From Wolinella sp052173415 (GTDB lineage: Bacteria; Campylobacterota; Campylobacteria; Campylobacterales; Helicobacteraceae), in NCBI GenBank assembly GCA_052173415.1, contig JBQMYQ010000006.1:1-62694 (forward strand): DNA of 62,694 bases, given 5' to 3'. Below are positions 15,869 to 25,258 of the stretch, in pieces. The position numbers and the translations under genes are program-made. The stretch's first letter is position 1. Every line of letters begins with the position of its first letter. Below the pieces are notes generated by a model that saw only the letters and a program-made list of their open reading frames with translations, was not told where the DNA came from and made no database searches.

Positions 15869-16912
15869 TTAATCAAATGTTGGCTTTGGAGTCTCGTCTG
15901 TGAGTGCAGGGAGGATCGGATATTCGATTTTTGGCTTGCGCCCTTCAAGGCTATTGAAGAATACCGCGATTTTTTTCGCCTCTTCATCGCTAATCTCGAT
16001 TCCTAGCTGTGTGCTTCCCATCTCTTTGATGGTGTCTTCGAGCGACCACATCGCGCCGTTATGGAAATAAGGAGCAGTCTCTGTAATGTTCCTTAGCGTA
16101 GGAGTTTTGACCATTCCGTTTGCATCGCCTTTAAAACCGCCTAGGCTGGCGAATTTATACTGTGCAGCGACTTGGAAAGGCTGCATTGTGCCTCCGAGAT
16201 TAACTCCGCTGTGGCAAGAAGCACAACCCTTGTCGATAAAGAGAGCCAGCCCCTCTTTTTCCGCTTTACTAAGGGCTTTGTTGTCGCCATTTAGGAAGTC
16301 ATCAAAACGTGCAGGTGTAACGAGTGTGCGCTCAAAAACTGCGATTGTGTCAGCAACAAGTTTGAAATCGATTTTGACATCTTTACCGTAAGTCTTTTTA
16401 AACTCTGCGACATAAGCGGGAATCGAATTAACCCTCTGCTCGATGAGCTCCTTTGGTGAAGCCATTTCAGGTGCTGCTTGCATTGGTCCTTGTGCTTGAT
16501 CTGCTAGGTGCGCGCTACGTCCGTCCCAGAACTGCACGCTGTTAAAGACGCTATTATAAACAGTGGGCGAATTGAGGTGGCTTGGGTTTGCCGTCCATTT
16601 GTGTCCGATTGCTGCAGGCACGGCATCTGCACCGCCAAGTGCAAGGTTATGACAGGTGTTGCATGAGATGAGGTTACTTCGAGACAGTCTAGGGTCAAAA
16701 TAGAGCTTTTTACCTAGCTCGATTTTTGCCTTTGTTGAAGGGTTGCTTTTTGCGTCTTTGCTCTGTTCAGTGAGCGCGTGAAGAGCTTTTGCATCCTTTG
16801 GAAAGGGCATAATACCCGCCTCTTTTACACTTTTGCGAAGCATGGAGTCATCAGCCAATGCACTAGCTGTAAAGAGCGCGATTCCTCCAAAAATCATAGA
16901 CGATTTTGACAT
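15869..16912 (-). CDS. Dihaem cytochrome c peroxidase
   Basis: This 347-residue protein has a signal peptide (ends SALA, about residue 20) and two haem-binding CxxCH motifs, SCNTCHN near residue 85 and GCASCHSG near residue 230. The spacing and the surrounding NSPTVYNSVFN and TPTLRNITETAPYFHNG blocks fit the bacterial dihaem peroxidases (CcpA/MauG family), which reduce hydrogen peroxide in the periplasm with electrons from cytochrome c. A strong AAAGGAGG site precedes the ATG. An inverted repeat upstream suggests metal- or peroxide-dependent control. It needs cytochrome c maturation, for which ccdA lies at 25.3 kb. Confidence 0.92.
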   Translation of the reverse strand: MSKSSMIFGGIALFTASALADDSMLRKSVKEAGIMPFPKDAKALHALTEQSKDAKSNPSTKAKIELGKKLYFDPRLSRSNLISCNTCHNLALGGADAVPAAIGHKWTANPSHLNSPTVYNSVFNSVQFWDGRSAHLADQAQGPMQAAPEMASPKELIEQRVNSIPAYVAEFKKTYGKDVKIDFKLVADTIAVFERTLVTPARFDDFLNGDNKALSKAEKEGLALFIDKGCASCHSGVNLGGTMQPFQVAAQYKFASLGGFKGDANGMVKTPTLRNITETAPYFHNGAMWSLEDTIKEMGSTQLGIEISDEEAKKIAVFFNSLEGRKPKIEYPILPALTDETPKPTFD

Positions 16913-16943
16913 GTTTTCCTCCTTTAAATTTGTGAGAGAAAAT

Positions 16944-16949
16944 ATTGTA
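16944..16949 (-). promoter_or_regulatory. -10 promoter element of the peroxidase gene
   Basis: The minus strand reads TACAAT 31 bases upstream of the start codon of the peroxidase gene, within an AT-rich stretch. The neighbouring inverted repeat (16969-16986) would lie near -30 to -45 relative to the transcript start. Confidence 0.4.
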
Positions 16950-16968
16950 TTAAATTATCATTATTTTA

Positions 16969-16986
16969 AGATAAAAGTTATTATCT
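16969..16986. promoter_or_regulatory. Inverted repeat, possible Fur/PerR operator
   Basis: AGATAA (16969-16974) and TTATCT (16981-16986) are perfect inverted arms with a six-base spacer, and a further TTATC (16955-16959) pairs with GATAA (16970-16974). The AT-rich repeat lies in the promoter region of the peroxidase gene. Fur and PerR sites in Campylobacterota are AT-rich inverted repeats of similar size, and PerR control of a peroxidase would make sense, but the match is by eye. Confidence 0.35.
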
Positions 16987-17069
16987 ATATTTTTTACTTA
17001 TTTTTATGAGAATTGCCCAAAAAAGGCTAAAATCCCACAGCAATAAATCCAAAAGGAGAGGTTTGGGTC

Positions 17070-17336
17070 GTGGAAGCACAGCTTATGGCTTTGGCTATTG
17101 AGACTTACAAGATCACACTTATCTTATCGCTCCCCATGCTGATGGCGGGCTTAGTGGTGGGCTTGCTTATTAGTATTTTTCAGGCAACCACGCAAATTAA
17201 CGAGCAGACGCTCACTTTCGTCCCCAAAATTCTCGTTGTCATCGTCATCGTCATTCTTACTATGCCTTGGATGCTTAACATGCTCATCGACTTTACAACG
17301 CGCCTTTTGCAGATGATTTCCATATTTCCCTTCTAG
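17070..17336 (+). CDS. fliQ: Flagellar export protein FliQ
   Basis: This 88-residue protein has two membrane helices flanking a conserved ISIFQATTQINEQTLTFVPK segment, the FliQ signature. FliQ is part of the export gate of the flagellar type III system in the inner membrane. GTG start with AAAGGAGAG upstream gives the N-terminus MEAQLMALAIETYK, which fits the family. It is two bases before murB, the same pairing as in H. pylori. Confidence 0.95.
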   Translation: MEAQLMALAIETYKITLILSLPMLMAGLVVGLLISIFQATTQINEQTLTFVPKILVVIVIVILTMPWMLNMLIDFTTRLLQMISIFPF

Positions 17337-17338
17337 CC

Positions 17339-18109
17339 ATGCAGAAGCTCATCGATTTTTCACGCTACACGAGTATCAGAATCGGTGCACCTGTCCTTGT
17401 GCAGGTGCTTGAGGATATTGCACTTGCAGATTCCCGGATTATTGGGCATGGATACAATCTCCTAGTCTCACCAAATGCTGGGAATCTGGCGGTTTTAGGG
17501 GAACGTTTTGCAGAGATTACGCAGGAGGGCGAGATGCTCAAAGTCGGTGCAGCGACGAAAACGTCAAAACTCTTCAGTTACGCCAAAAGCAAGAACCTAT
17601 CGGGCTTTGAGATGCTCTCTAGCCTGCCTGGGAGTGTCGGAGGGATTGTGAAAATGAATGCCGGCATGAAGGGGCATGAGATTAAAGATGTGCTTGTGGG
17701 AATCATCACTGCGCGTGGCTTTATCCCCGTTCATGAGCTGATCTTGGGTTATCGTAGTAGCAATATTGATGAGACAATTTTTTATGCGATCTTTAGGGCG
17801 ATTCCCGGCTTTAGAGAATCGCTTGTGAAAGAGTGTAGGGCGATGAGGCGCAATCAGCCTAAAGGTGCGAGCTTTGGCAGCGTTTTTAAAAATCCGAGCG
17901 GAGATTATGCGGGGCGAATGCTTGAGGCGGTGGGGCTGAAAGGCTTTAGGCACGGTGGAGTGGGCTTTAGCGAGGTGCATGCGAATTTTATGATTAACCA
18001 CGGCGGAGCGACTTTTAGCGAGGCAATATGGCTCATTAATGAGGCAAAGCGGCGCGTGAGTGAGGAATTTGGCGTGGCTTTAGTGCCCGAGGTAGCGATC
18101 ATAGAGTGA
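17339..18109 (+). CDS. murB: UDP-N-acetylenolpyruvoylglucosamine reductase
   Basis: This 256-residue FAD protein reduces the enolpyruvyl group to make UDP-MurNAc. Recognisable are SIRIGAP at the start, the FAD-binding SSLPGSVGG, YRSSN, and the C-terminal GASFGSVFKNP block with the catalytic Ser region, then HANFMINHGGA. The protein is shorter than the E. coli enzyme, as is usual in Helicobacter. It starts two bases after fliQ. Confidence 0.92.
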   Translation: MQKLIDFSRYTSIRIGAPVLVQVLEDIALADSRIIGHGYNLLVSPNAGNLAVLGERFAEITQEGEMLKVGAATKTSKLFSYAKSKNLSGFEMLSSLPGSVGGIVKMNAGMKGHEIKDVLVGIITARGFIPVHELILGYRSSNIDETIFYAIFRAIPGFRESLVKECRAMRRNQPKGASFGSVFKNPSGDYAGRMLEAVGLKGFRHGGVGFSEVHANFMINHGGATFSEAIWLINEAKRRVSEEFGVALVPEVAIIE

Positions 18110-18322
18110 ATTTGGAGTGAAACTGCCATGTATGAAAGCTGTTTAGCGTGAAAATCGCTTAAAATAGGGCAGGAATCCGCGCGCCAAACCCTCATCGCAA
18201 AGTAAATCAAGGTAAATCGGGGCAAAGCGCAAGAATCGGAGCGAATTGCGGGAATCGCCCCTAAAATTCAGCGCGGAAACCATAAAACCATCGCATGCTT
18301 TATGGATTTCGCCGCTAATTTG

Positions 18323-18436
18323 CTATTTCCCTTGCGTGCTTCGGTGCATTGGGTGTTGGTAGTCATTTTTTTCACAACCCCCAAGCGCACCTAGTCCCAA
18401 AATCGCCAGCAATGCAATCGCAAGTAGAGTTTTCAT
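18323..18436 (-). CDS. 37-residue small lipoprotein
   Basis: This gene sits 11 bases beyond the mutS2 stop on the same strand. It begins ATG with AAGGAG seven bases upstream. The protein is MKTLLAIALLAILGLGALGG followed by Cys and then about 16 polar residues (EKNDYQHPMHRSTQGK). The LGGC lipobox after a hydrophobic stretch predicts lipid modification and membrane anchoring of a 17-residue mature peptide. It resembles entericidin-sized small lipoproteins in size only. No function can be assigned. Confidence 0.65.
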   Translation of the reverse strand: MKTLLAIALLAILGLGALGGCEKNDYQHPMHRSTQGK

Positions 18437-18447
18437 CGCATCTCCTT

Positions 18448-20679
18448 TTAAAATTTAATAATTTTAGCACCAAATCCGCCCATTTGCGGTGGCGCGTCTT
18501 CAAACGAGCGCACTTTTGGGTGAGTTTTTAGAAACTCTTTCACGGCATACGCGAGCTTCCCCGTGCCGATCCCATGATAGACCAGCACTTCATCAAAGCC
18601 TGTGATTAGCGCGTCTGAGAGGAATTTATCCAGCCTCTCTATCGCCTCTTCACTCCTTAGGCCGTGCAAATCAAGCGTGAGCGCGCTGCTATTTTTCATG
18701 CTGAAATGAACCTTTGGCGTGGGAATCTTGACCCTAGGAGCGTCCCCTAGCAGCTTGATTTCGCCTTTTTTTACGCGCAATTTAAAGCCCTCATCAAGCT
18801 CGATCATCGCCTCATTTTCGCTAAGCGAGAGCACTACGCCACGATTTTGACGATATTTTACCCGCTCGCCCACTTTCAGCTCGCCCTTGTGCGTGCTCGC
18901 CCTATTTTGCCTCGCCTCTTCGTCCTTTTTGATATTTTGCAAAATCTTATTTGCGTTATTCATGCCCTTGTGGATTGCCTCTGTATTTGTTTCTTTTGCT
19001 GCCTCTTTTGCCGCGCTGATCGCCTCTTTGTATTCACGCTCCATACGGGTAAGCAACGCCCTGTATTCGTTCTCTTTTTGCTCGATTTTATCGGCTAGCT
19101 CGCCCTTTTTGGCTTTTAATTTTTCCAGCTCAAGATCCATTTGGCGGCTCTTTTGCTTTAGCTCAATCTCCAATTGCGCGCTCTTTTCGATAAGCTCGCC
19201 AAGCTTCTCTTTATCCTCGCCATAGAGGGCTTTTGCGTTCCTAATCACATGGGCGGGAATCCCGTATCGCTCTGCAGTTTCAAAGGCATAACTCTTGCCG
19301 ATTGTTCCTTGCAAAAAGGAAAAAGTCGGCGTTTGACGTTTCTCATCATACAGAGCTGCCATAAGCTCCACGCGCTCATTATTCGCCATGAGAGCCGCTA
19401 GACGCTTGTGGTGCGTGGTAATGATAATTTTATATTCGCGCTTAAGCAGCTCTTCCAAAATTACCTTAAAAAGGCTCGCAGCCTCGTCGCTATCGGTTCC
19501 AAGCTCGATTTCGTCAATACCAATAAGGAATCCGCGCTCTTTGAAAAATCGTTCAAACTCCACCATGCGCCCTGCAAAAGTCGAAATGTCATTTTTCGCG
19601 CTTTGCGGGTCATCTAATATCGCATCGATTCCCTTAAATGTGCCGATGTGTGACTTGTGGGCGTTGATTTTCATCGGGATTAGGTAACGCGCCAAAAAAC
19701 TTGCACTCAAAAGGGACTTCAAAAGCATTGTTTTCCCGCCAGCATTGACACCCGTTATCAGCAAAATATCGCGTTCAAAGTCGATATTGAGCACCTTTGG
19801 ATTGCTTAGCACGGGGTGGGCAAACTCCACAAGCCTAATGCGTCGGTCGCTTTTGGGCGTGATAAACTCAAGATCCCCAGCCTTAGCGAAATTAATGCGC
19901 GCCTGATAGTGATCAAAGCGGTCAAACTCGCGGTTGATAAACTTCAAAAAAGCAAGCTCCCGCCCCATCTGCGCAGAGAGTTCCTTGCAGATATTAAACT
20001 CCATTTCCGTAATTTTGCTAAGAAGCTCCGATTCCCTGCTTTTGAGCCGCGCGATACTTTCAGGAATCGCATAGAAAAATCCCGCCGCACTCCGTCCGAT
20101 GATCTGCGCTTTGATTGCGTTATTAAATCCCCCGCGCAAAAGCAGCGATTCCTCGCCCTCAATCAAGTGGATCTGCCGATCAACCAAATAGGGCGCGAGT
20201 TGCATATTTGAAAGTAGTGTGCGCAAAGCCTCGTTAATGTCGCTTTTAATGCGCTTAAGCGAGATATTCACGGAATCAAGCTCGGGGTAGATTCCGCTAC
20301 CAAAATTCCCCTCTTTATCAAAATGTCGCTCAATTTCCAAAACAGCCGCAGGGAATTGGATTTTACTAAACCATTCAAGCAGGATTCCCTCGCAGTGCAG
20401 GCTTTTGAGATAGAGCATGTATCGCCACAATTTGACCCATTCAAAGATCTCTTCGCGCCGCAAAAAGCCAAATTTCTTCAAATGCACTAAATCACGATCC
20501 AGCGCGGGAATCGGAGGGGGCGGAGTGAAGAGGAGTGGCTCAAGCGCGCTAATAAATTCCTTATGGCGATGAATATCACCCTCCATGTAGATGGGCTTGG
20601 CGCGTGCAAAAAACGAGCCAAAAAGCTCTAAAAACGGCTCTAAATCAAGCTTTTTTGCGAGCCTCAAATAGTGCTGCAA
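18448..20679 (-). CDS. mutS2: MutS2 ATPase/endonuclease
   Basis: This 743-residue protein has a MutS-type ATPase core with Walker A GVNAGGKTMLLK, a later FLIGIDEIELGTDSDEAASLF Walker B/signature block, a long coiled-coil region (about 500-590) and a C-terminal Smr nuclease domain starting LDLHGL (about residue 665) and including VYHGIGTGKL. It lacks the mismatch-recognition domain of MutS1. In H. pylori MutS2 suppresses recombination and helps repair oxidative damage. The start is TTG 20679, three bases before the upstream stop, with GGAG inside that upstream gene. Confidence 0.93.
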   Translation of the reverse strand: MQHYLRLAKKLDLEPFLELFGSFFARAKPIYMEGDIHRHKEFISALEPLLFTPPPPIPALDRDLVHLKKFGFLRREEIFEWVKLWRYMLYLKSLHCEGILLEWFSKIQFPAAVLEIERHFDKEGNFGSGIYPELDSVNISLKRIKSDINEALRTLLSNMQLAPYLVDRQIHLIEGEESLLLRGGFNNAIKAQIIGRSAAGFFYAIPESIARLKSRESELLSKITEMEFNICKELSAQMGRELAFLKFINREFDRFDHYQARINFAKAGDLEFITPKSDRRIRLVEFAHPVLSNPKVLNIDFERDILLITGVNAGGKTMLLKSLLSASFLARYLIPMKINAHKSHIGTFKGIDAILDDPQSAKNDISTFAGRMVEFERFFKERGFLIGIDEIELGTDSDEAASLFKVILEELLKREYKIIITTHHKRLAALMANNERVELMAALYDEKRQTPTFSFLQGTIGKSYAFETAERYGIPAHVIRNAKALYGEDKEKLGELIEKSAQLEIELKQKSRQMDLELEKLKAKKGELADKIEQKENEYRALLTRMEREYKEAISAAKEAAKETNTEAIHKGMNNANKILQNIKKDEEARQNRASTHKGELKVGERVKYRQNRGVVLSLSENEAMIELDEGFKLRVKKGEIKLLGDAPRVKIPTPKVHFSMKNSSALTLDLHGLRSEEAIERLDKFLSDALITGFDEVLVYHGIGTGKLAYAVKEFLKTHPKVRSFEDAPPQMGGFGAKIIKF

Positions 20680-20681
20680 TT

Positions 20682-20960
20682 TCAGTGCTCCTTAAGCTTG
20701 CAGGAATCAAGCGCGAGAGTGAGCCGATGATAGGGGGTGTTTGGCTTACCTACAAAGCTTAGCGTCCCGCTCACAAAGTTGAAAGATTGTTCATGAACCT
20801 CATACCCCTCGCATTCAAGGCTTTTTCCTTGACTAAAGAGGATCACCAAATGCGCCACATGTTCGCTTTTTTGCTTTTTGGAAAAGGTGTAGATTCCCGT
20901 GCAGAGAATCGCCAAAAATAGCGCAGAGGCGAGAAGAAGCCGCTGGCGTGCGGGGCGCAT
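20682..20960 (-). CDS. Small membrane-anchored hypothetical protein
   Basis: This 92-residue protein has one N-terminal membrane helix (about residues 8-26) after a basic start, then a periplasmic part with two cysteines (CEGYE and DSCKL) that could pair. It directly follows murC (adjacent stop and start) and precedes mutS2 by two bases, the position of HP0622 in H. pylori. The family is unknown to me. Confidence 0.7.
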   Translation of the reverse strand: MRPARQRLLLASALFLAILCTGIYTFSKKQKSEHVAHLVILFSQGKSLECEGYEVHEQSFNFVSGTLSFVGKPNTPYHRLTLALDSCKLKEH

Positions 20961-22280
20961 TTAGTGATTCCCCCGTAGCTGATAGGTGATGTCACCCGCG
21001 CCAAAACCAATAATAATGCCATCATCAAGCACTTTGATTGGACGCGCCTCATCAAAAAGCGCGATTCCCTCTTTGGTGGGGGCAAGGTGGGTCGCGAAGG
21101 TTGGATTGTAGCGTGCAAAAAGTCCCTTAAAGTCAATTTCTGTGGGCTTTTCACTTGCCGCCCACACAGGCAGAATCACGAGATGACTTACCCCCTCAAA
21201 ACATTGAATAAAACGATCTATATTATTCAGGGTGCGCGAATATTTATGAGGCTGCCAAATCGCAGTAATAGGCGAATTCCCAAGCAGGGAGGCATATTTT
21301 TTCGTCGCTGTTAAGGTTGCTTTAATCTCTGTGGGATGATGAGCGTAATCATCGATGACTGTAGGATTCCCACGCACAAGAATGTCAAAACGCTTCTTGA
21401 TTCCCTTAAAATTCCCCAGTCGCTCTTTGATTATTGCAAGAGGAAGTTTATCGAGCACCGCAAGAATCGCCATTGAAGCATCAAGTGCGATGTGTTCGCC
21501 CAGCCCGAAAATGCGAAATTCTCCCAAATCACGGAGGCCAAAATAGGTATAGGGCTCGCCCTCGCACAGCTCATAGCGGATATTGAAAATATCGCGACTG
21601 GGATAGAGGCGCACCGCTTCAAGCTCGCTAAGCGTCGATAAGAATGGATCTTCAGCGTTTATAACGCGCTTTTTTGCCTTTTGCAAAAACTCCTTATAAG
21701 CGGCATGAAACAGGGCGAGATCGTAGTCGTAGCTCTCCATGTGTTCGGGCTCGGCATTTGTGACAATCGCACAGTGGGGATTTGAATTAAGAAAGCTCTT
21801 ATCGCTTTCATCGGCTTCAAAGACGACGCATTCGCTCTTCACCTCGCGCACATTTGAGCCAAATTCCTTTGATTCCGCGCCGATAATCGCGCTACACTCA
21901 GGTAAAAGCGCACTTAAAATCGCCGTAGTGGTGCTTTTACCATGCGCACCTGCGATGGCATAGACGCATTTTTTATCCAAAATCATCGGCAACGCCATTG
22001 CGCGCGAAAGCACTTTAATCCCGAGCTCTTTAGCACGCACAACCTCGATATTATCGGGCTTGATGATGGCTGAGTGAATGAGCAGATCTTGATTATTTAA
22101 CGCCTCTTTGCTGTGCGGAATATGTAGCTTTACCCCGCGCTCCCTGAAATATTGTGTCGTGCTGCTCTCGCTAATATCCGATCCACTGATCTCCACACCT
22201 TGCGCGTTTAGGTATTTTGCGAGCCCGGAGATTCCTATGCCTCCGATTCCTACGAAGTGAATTTTTAGCTTTTTAGACAT
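20961..22280 (-). CDS. murC: UDP-N-acetylmuramate-L-alanine ligase
   Basis: This 439-residue protein has the N-terminal GIGGIGISGLAKYL dinucleotide-like loop, the ATP-binding AGAHGKSTTTA (about residue 110), and the mid-region DDYAHHPTEIK and WQPHKYSRT motifs of Mur ligases. MurC adds L-alanine to UDP-MurNAc in the cytoplasm. Its start overlaps the aminotransferase stop by 16 bases, so the two are translationally linked. Confidence 0.96.
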   Translation of the reverse strand: MSKKLKIHFVGIGGIGISGLAKYLNAQGVEISGSDISESSTTQYFRERGVKLHIPHSKEALNNQDLLIHSAIIKPDNIEVVRAKELGIKVLSRAMALPMILDKKCVYAIAGAHGKSTTTAILSALLPECSAIIGAESKEFGSNVREVKSECVVFEADESDKSFLNSNPHCAIVTNAEPEHMESYDYDLALFHAAYKEFLQKAKKRVINAEDPFLSTLSELEAVRLYPSRDIFNIRYELCEGEPYTYFGLRDLGEFRIFGLGEHIALDASMAILAVLDKLPLAIIKERLGNFKGIKKRFDILVRGNPTVIDDYAHHPTEIKATLTATKKYASLLGNSPITAIWQPHKYSRTLNNIDRFIQCFEGVSHLVILPVWAASEKPTEIDFKGLFARYNPTFATHLAPTKEGIALFDEARPIKVLDDGIIIGFGAGDITYQLRGNH

Positions 22281-23395
22281 GCGGCGACCTTTTTAAGAGC
22301 TTCATGGAGGGTGGATTCCTCATGGACGAGCGCGAGACGGACATATCCTTTGCCCGCACCGTTGCGCCCGAGAAATGAGCCCGGGAGGCACAAAACGCCC
22401 GATTCTTCATAGAGGCGTTTGGTAAATTCCATATCATCATTCACCTTGAGCCACACATAAAAGGTGTAAGGTTCAATCTCTACACCCAAAATTTCGCGCG
22501 CGATGGAGAGGTTTTTTGCGTATTTGAGGCGAATAGCAGCGGCGTGCGATTCCTCCTCCCACGCTAGTGTCGCAGCCTTTTGTAAGGGCAGGGGAATCGC
22601 CACTCCGACGTAGGTGCGATAATTGGCATAACCTGCGAGAATCGACGCATCACCTGCTATGAAGCCACTCCTAAGCCCCGGAGCACAGGAGCGTTTGGAG
22701 GCGGAATTTACCGCAAGGACATTTTTGAAATCGCTATTCCCCGCTTTTATGCTCGCCTCTAGGATTGAGGCGGGGGGCGTATCCTCGTAAATATCGCCAT
22801 AGCACTCATCATTTAAAAGGAGAAAATCAAACTCCTGCGCCCATTTTACCCATTGTGTCAGCTCTTGTAGGCTAAGCGCACGCCCTGTGGGATTATTGGG
22901 CGAGTTTAGGATCACAAGATCGCACGCTTTCATCTCATCTTCGCTTAGGTGCGGTGTGAAGCCATTTTCAGGCGTTAGCTCCATGTAAATCGTGCGTGCT
23001 CTTGAGGCAATCGCCGCGCCCTCATAAATCTGATAAAAGGGATTTGGATGAGCAAGAGTCGGGGAATCCTTGTCAAAAAGCCAGTATTGCGGGAAGCTAA
23101 AGAGCACCTCGCGCGTCCCAAAAGTGGGAAGAATCGCTTCATCGCGCAAGGAGATGTTGTAGCGTCTTTGAATGTAGCGTTTTTGGGAATCTTTTAGCTC
23201 CTGTTCGCCCGCACTTTTGGGGTATTTATTAAGCAGGGCGGAGCTCTCTTTGAGTGCTTCTTGAATGAATGCTGGCGTCTCAAACTGCGGCTCGCCGATG
23301 GTAAGTGCAATGAGCGGGCGATCTTGCGGTGGCGTGAGCGGCGCGATGAGCGTGCGAAGCTTGGCAAAAGGATAGGGGTTGAACTTCAAAGACAA
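22265..23395 (-). CDS. dapC: Succinyldiaminopimelate aminotransferase (DapC-type)
   Basis: This 376-residue class I/II PLP aminotransferase has LTIGEPQF near the start, LNSPNNPTGRALS, the NDECYGDIYE block and the PLP lysine in NSASKRSCAPGLRSG. Its N-terminus FNPYPFAKL resembles the DapC group, which works in lysine/diaminopimelate synthesis, and it overlaps murC, so supply of peptidoglycan precursors is a sensible role. A general aspartate-type aminotransferase is the alternative. Confidence 0.75.
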   Translation of the reverse strand: MSLKFNPYPFAKLRTLIAPLTPPQDRPLIALTIGEPQFETPAFIQEALKESSALLNKYPKSAGEQELKDSQKRYIQRRYNISLRDEAILPTFGTREVLFSFPQYWLFDKDSPTLAHPNPFYQIYEGAAIASRARTIYMELTPENGFTPHLSEDEMKACDLVILNSPNNPTGRALSLQELTQWVKWAQEFDFLLLNDECYGDIYEDTPPASILEASIKAGNSDFKNVLAVNSASKRSCAPGLRSGFIAGDASILAGYANYRTYVGVAIPLPLQKAATLAWEEESHAAAIRLKYAKNLSIAREILGVEIEPYTFYVWLKVNDDMEFTKRLYEESGVLCLPGSFLGRNGAGKGYVRLALVHEESTLHEALKKVAACLKS

Positions 23396-23410
23396 TCTCC
23401 AAAATAAACT

Positions 23411-23428
23411 GCCCGTCTAAACAGACGG
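23411..23428 (-). terminator. Intrinsic terminator after the DEAD-box helicase gene
   Basis: Perfect inverted arms CCCGTCT (23411-23417) and AGACGGG (23422-23428) with a four-base loop lie about 70 bases after the helicase stop. On the minus strand the hairpin is followed by CAGTTTATTTT, a reasonable T-rich tail. It lies just upstream of the aminotransferase start and separates the two transcription units. Confidence 0.65.
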
Positions 23429-23500
23429 GAATCGCGCCCTAAGGCTTGTTTGAGCAACAAATATGCGGAGAATTCTAACAAAAATGCCACAGAAGCCTAT

Positions 23501-24994
23501 CTAATCAAATCTTTTTTTGCGCGTTCTATTCCTCTCAGAAGAGCCACGCTCCCCGCGGAATCCTCGCCCTCTGCTACGATTCCCACTATATTCTCTGCCG
23601 CCCTTGCCTTCGCGTCGCTTATCCTCGCCGCCTAAGCGACGTTTTAGGTGCGTTAAATCCTCTTTGCTTAAGCCAATTTTATTTGGTCCCATGATCGTGC
23701 TCTTTTTGATGAGCATTGAGAGGAGCTTGCACGCAAGTTGGGTGGTGTCGATTTCGCCACGGATTTGCTCGTAAATCCTGAGCGCATCATCGGTAATTTG
23801 GTGATTCATGAGGGTCTGAATGAGCTTGGAATCTGTCTGTTTAAGTGTCTGCTCAATCGTGGGAATCTCATAAAGCTCAATGCTCGCTTTGGTGTTTTCA
23901 GTAATTCGCCTAATCTCCTTAAACTCCAGCGGTGTGGCAAGTGTGATGGCGATACCCTTTTTACCCGCGCGCCCCGTGCGCCCGATACGATGGACGTAGC
24001 TCTCGGGATTGAGCGGGATATGATAGTTGAAAACATGGCTCACATTGCTAATATCAAGCCCGCGCGCCGCCACATCGGTCGCCACGAGAATATCGATATT
24101 ACCCTGCTTGAAAGCATTGATGGAGTTTTGCCGCTCCCGCTGCTCCATATCTCCATGGAGCGCTCCCGCTTGATAGCCCTTGGCTACGAGGCGATTTGAG
24201 AGATCGTCTGCCTCCTTTTTCATGCGCGTGAAGATAATCGTCTTAGTCGGTGCTTCGCTGTCAATGAGGCGCACAATCGCGTCCTCGCGCTCATATTCGT
24301 TGATAATGTAATAACGCTGCGAAATATCGCTGTTGGTCGTCTCGGTCGAGGCGATTTTGACCATTTTCGGATTTTGGAGGATCTTTTGCGCGAGGCTCTT
24401 AATCGGAGGAGGCATCGTCGCGGAAAATAGCAGCGTCTGCCTGTGTCTGGGCAGATAGGTGAAAATCTCCTCAATATCATCGAGGAATCCCATGTCCAAC
24501 ATCTCATCGGACTCATCAAGCACGACGGTCTTTGGATTGAAATTCTTAAGGCGATCATTGCGCAAATGATCCAGCAAACGCCCCGGAGTGGCAATGATGA
24601 CCTGCGGACGCTTCTCTAAAAGCTCAACCTGCCGTCTAATCGCCTGCCCACCATAAACAGAGACGGTTTTGGTGCGGCAGAAGCGACCGAGCTTAAAAAT
24701 CTCATCGCTAATTTGCATCGCAAGCTCGCGTGTGGGCGTGATGATGAGGGCTTCAATATCGCCGTTGTTTTTTAGATTCTCAATGATGGGAAGCCCAAAA
24801 GCAGCGGTCTTCCCCGTGCCTGTTTGCGCCTGAGCGATGAGGTCATGCCCACCCAAAATAAGGGGAATCGACTCGACTTGAATCGGGCTGGGGAGCTTAA
24901 AGCCCGCCTCAGCAATCCCTCTAGCTAAGGAATCCTTAAAGCCGAATTGCTCAAAACCTGCCTGCTCTTGCTCTGTGTGTGTTGTTTCTTCCAT
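23501..24994 (-). CDS. DEAD-box RNA helicase
   Basis: This 497-residue protein has the ordered helicase motifs: Q motif (FEQFGFKD... SPIQ), AQTGTGKTAAFGLP (I), PTRELAMQ (Ia), DESDEMLDMGF (II, an unusual DESD in place of DEAD), SATMP (III), IIFTRMKKEADDL (IV), VATDVAARGLDI (V) and HRIGRTGRAG (VI). The tail from about residue 450 is rich in Arg and Gly, as in CsdA/RhlE-like helicases of RNA metabolism and ribosome assembly. It stands alone with a terminator downstream. Confidence 0.93.
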   Translation of the reverse strand: MEETTHTEQEQAGFEQFGFKDSLARGIAEAGFKLPSPIQVESIPLILGGHDLIAQAQTGTGKTAAFGLPIIENLKNNGDIEALIITPTRELAMQISDEIFKLGRFCRTKTVSVYGGQAIRRQVELLEKRPQVIIATPGRLLDHLRNDRLKNFNPKTVVLDESDEMLDMGFLDDIEEIFTYLPRHRQTLLFSATMPPPIKSLAQKILQNPKMVKIASTETTNSDISQRYYIINEYEREDAIVRLIDSEAPTKTIIFTRMKKEADDLSNRLVAKGYQAGALHGDMEQRERQNSINAFKQGNIDILVATDVAARGLDISNVSHVFNYHIPLNPESYVHRIGRTGRAGKKGIAITLATPLEFKEIRRITENTKASIELYEIPTIEQTLKQTDSKLIQTLMNHQITDDALRIYEQIRGEIDTTQLACKLLSMLIKKSTIMGPNKIGLSKEDLTHLKRRLGGEDKRREGKGGREYSGNRSRGRGFRGERGSSERNRTRKKRFD

Positions 24995-25258
24995 GAAGGT
25001 GTTGTTACTCTCTTAATGTTAATTTGTCCGCTCTTTGCGGTGTTTTTGGAGGTTCAAAGGGGTATTTGGAGATCAATCGTTTGCCCGTTTGGGCGCAAGA
25101 ACCTACCTGAAAACGCGAAATGCGGATTCTACAAGAAAGAAGCTGAAGTTATAGAAAGGCATAGCGACGCTTTTAAAAATCGTGCCAAAATTATTAAGAA
25201 TCTTTTAAGACTTCTCAATATAAGGTTCTAGTTTTTTGGATTAAAGGAGAGCCTTCTT

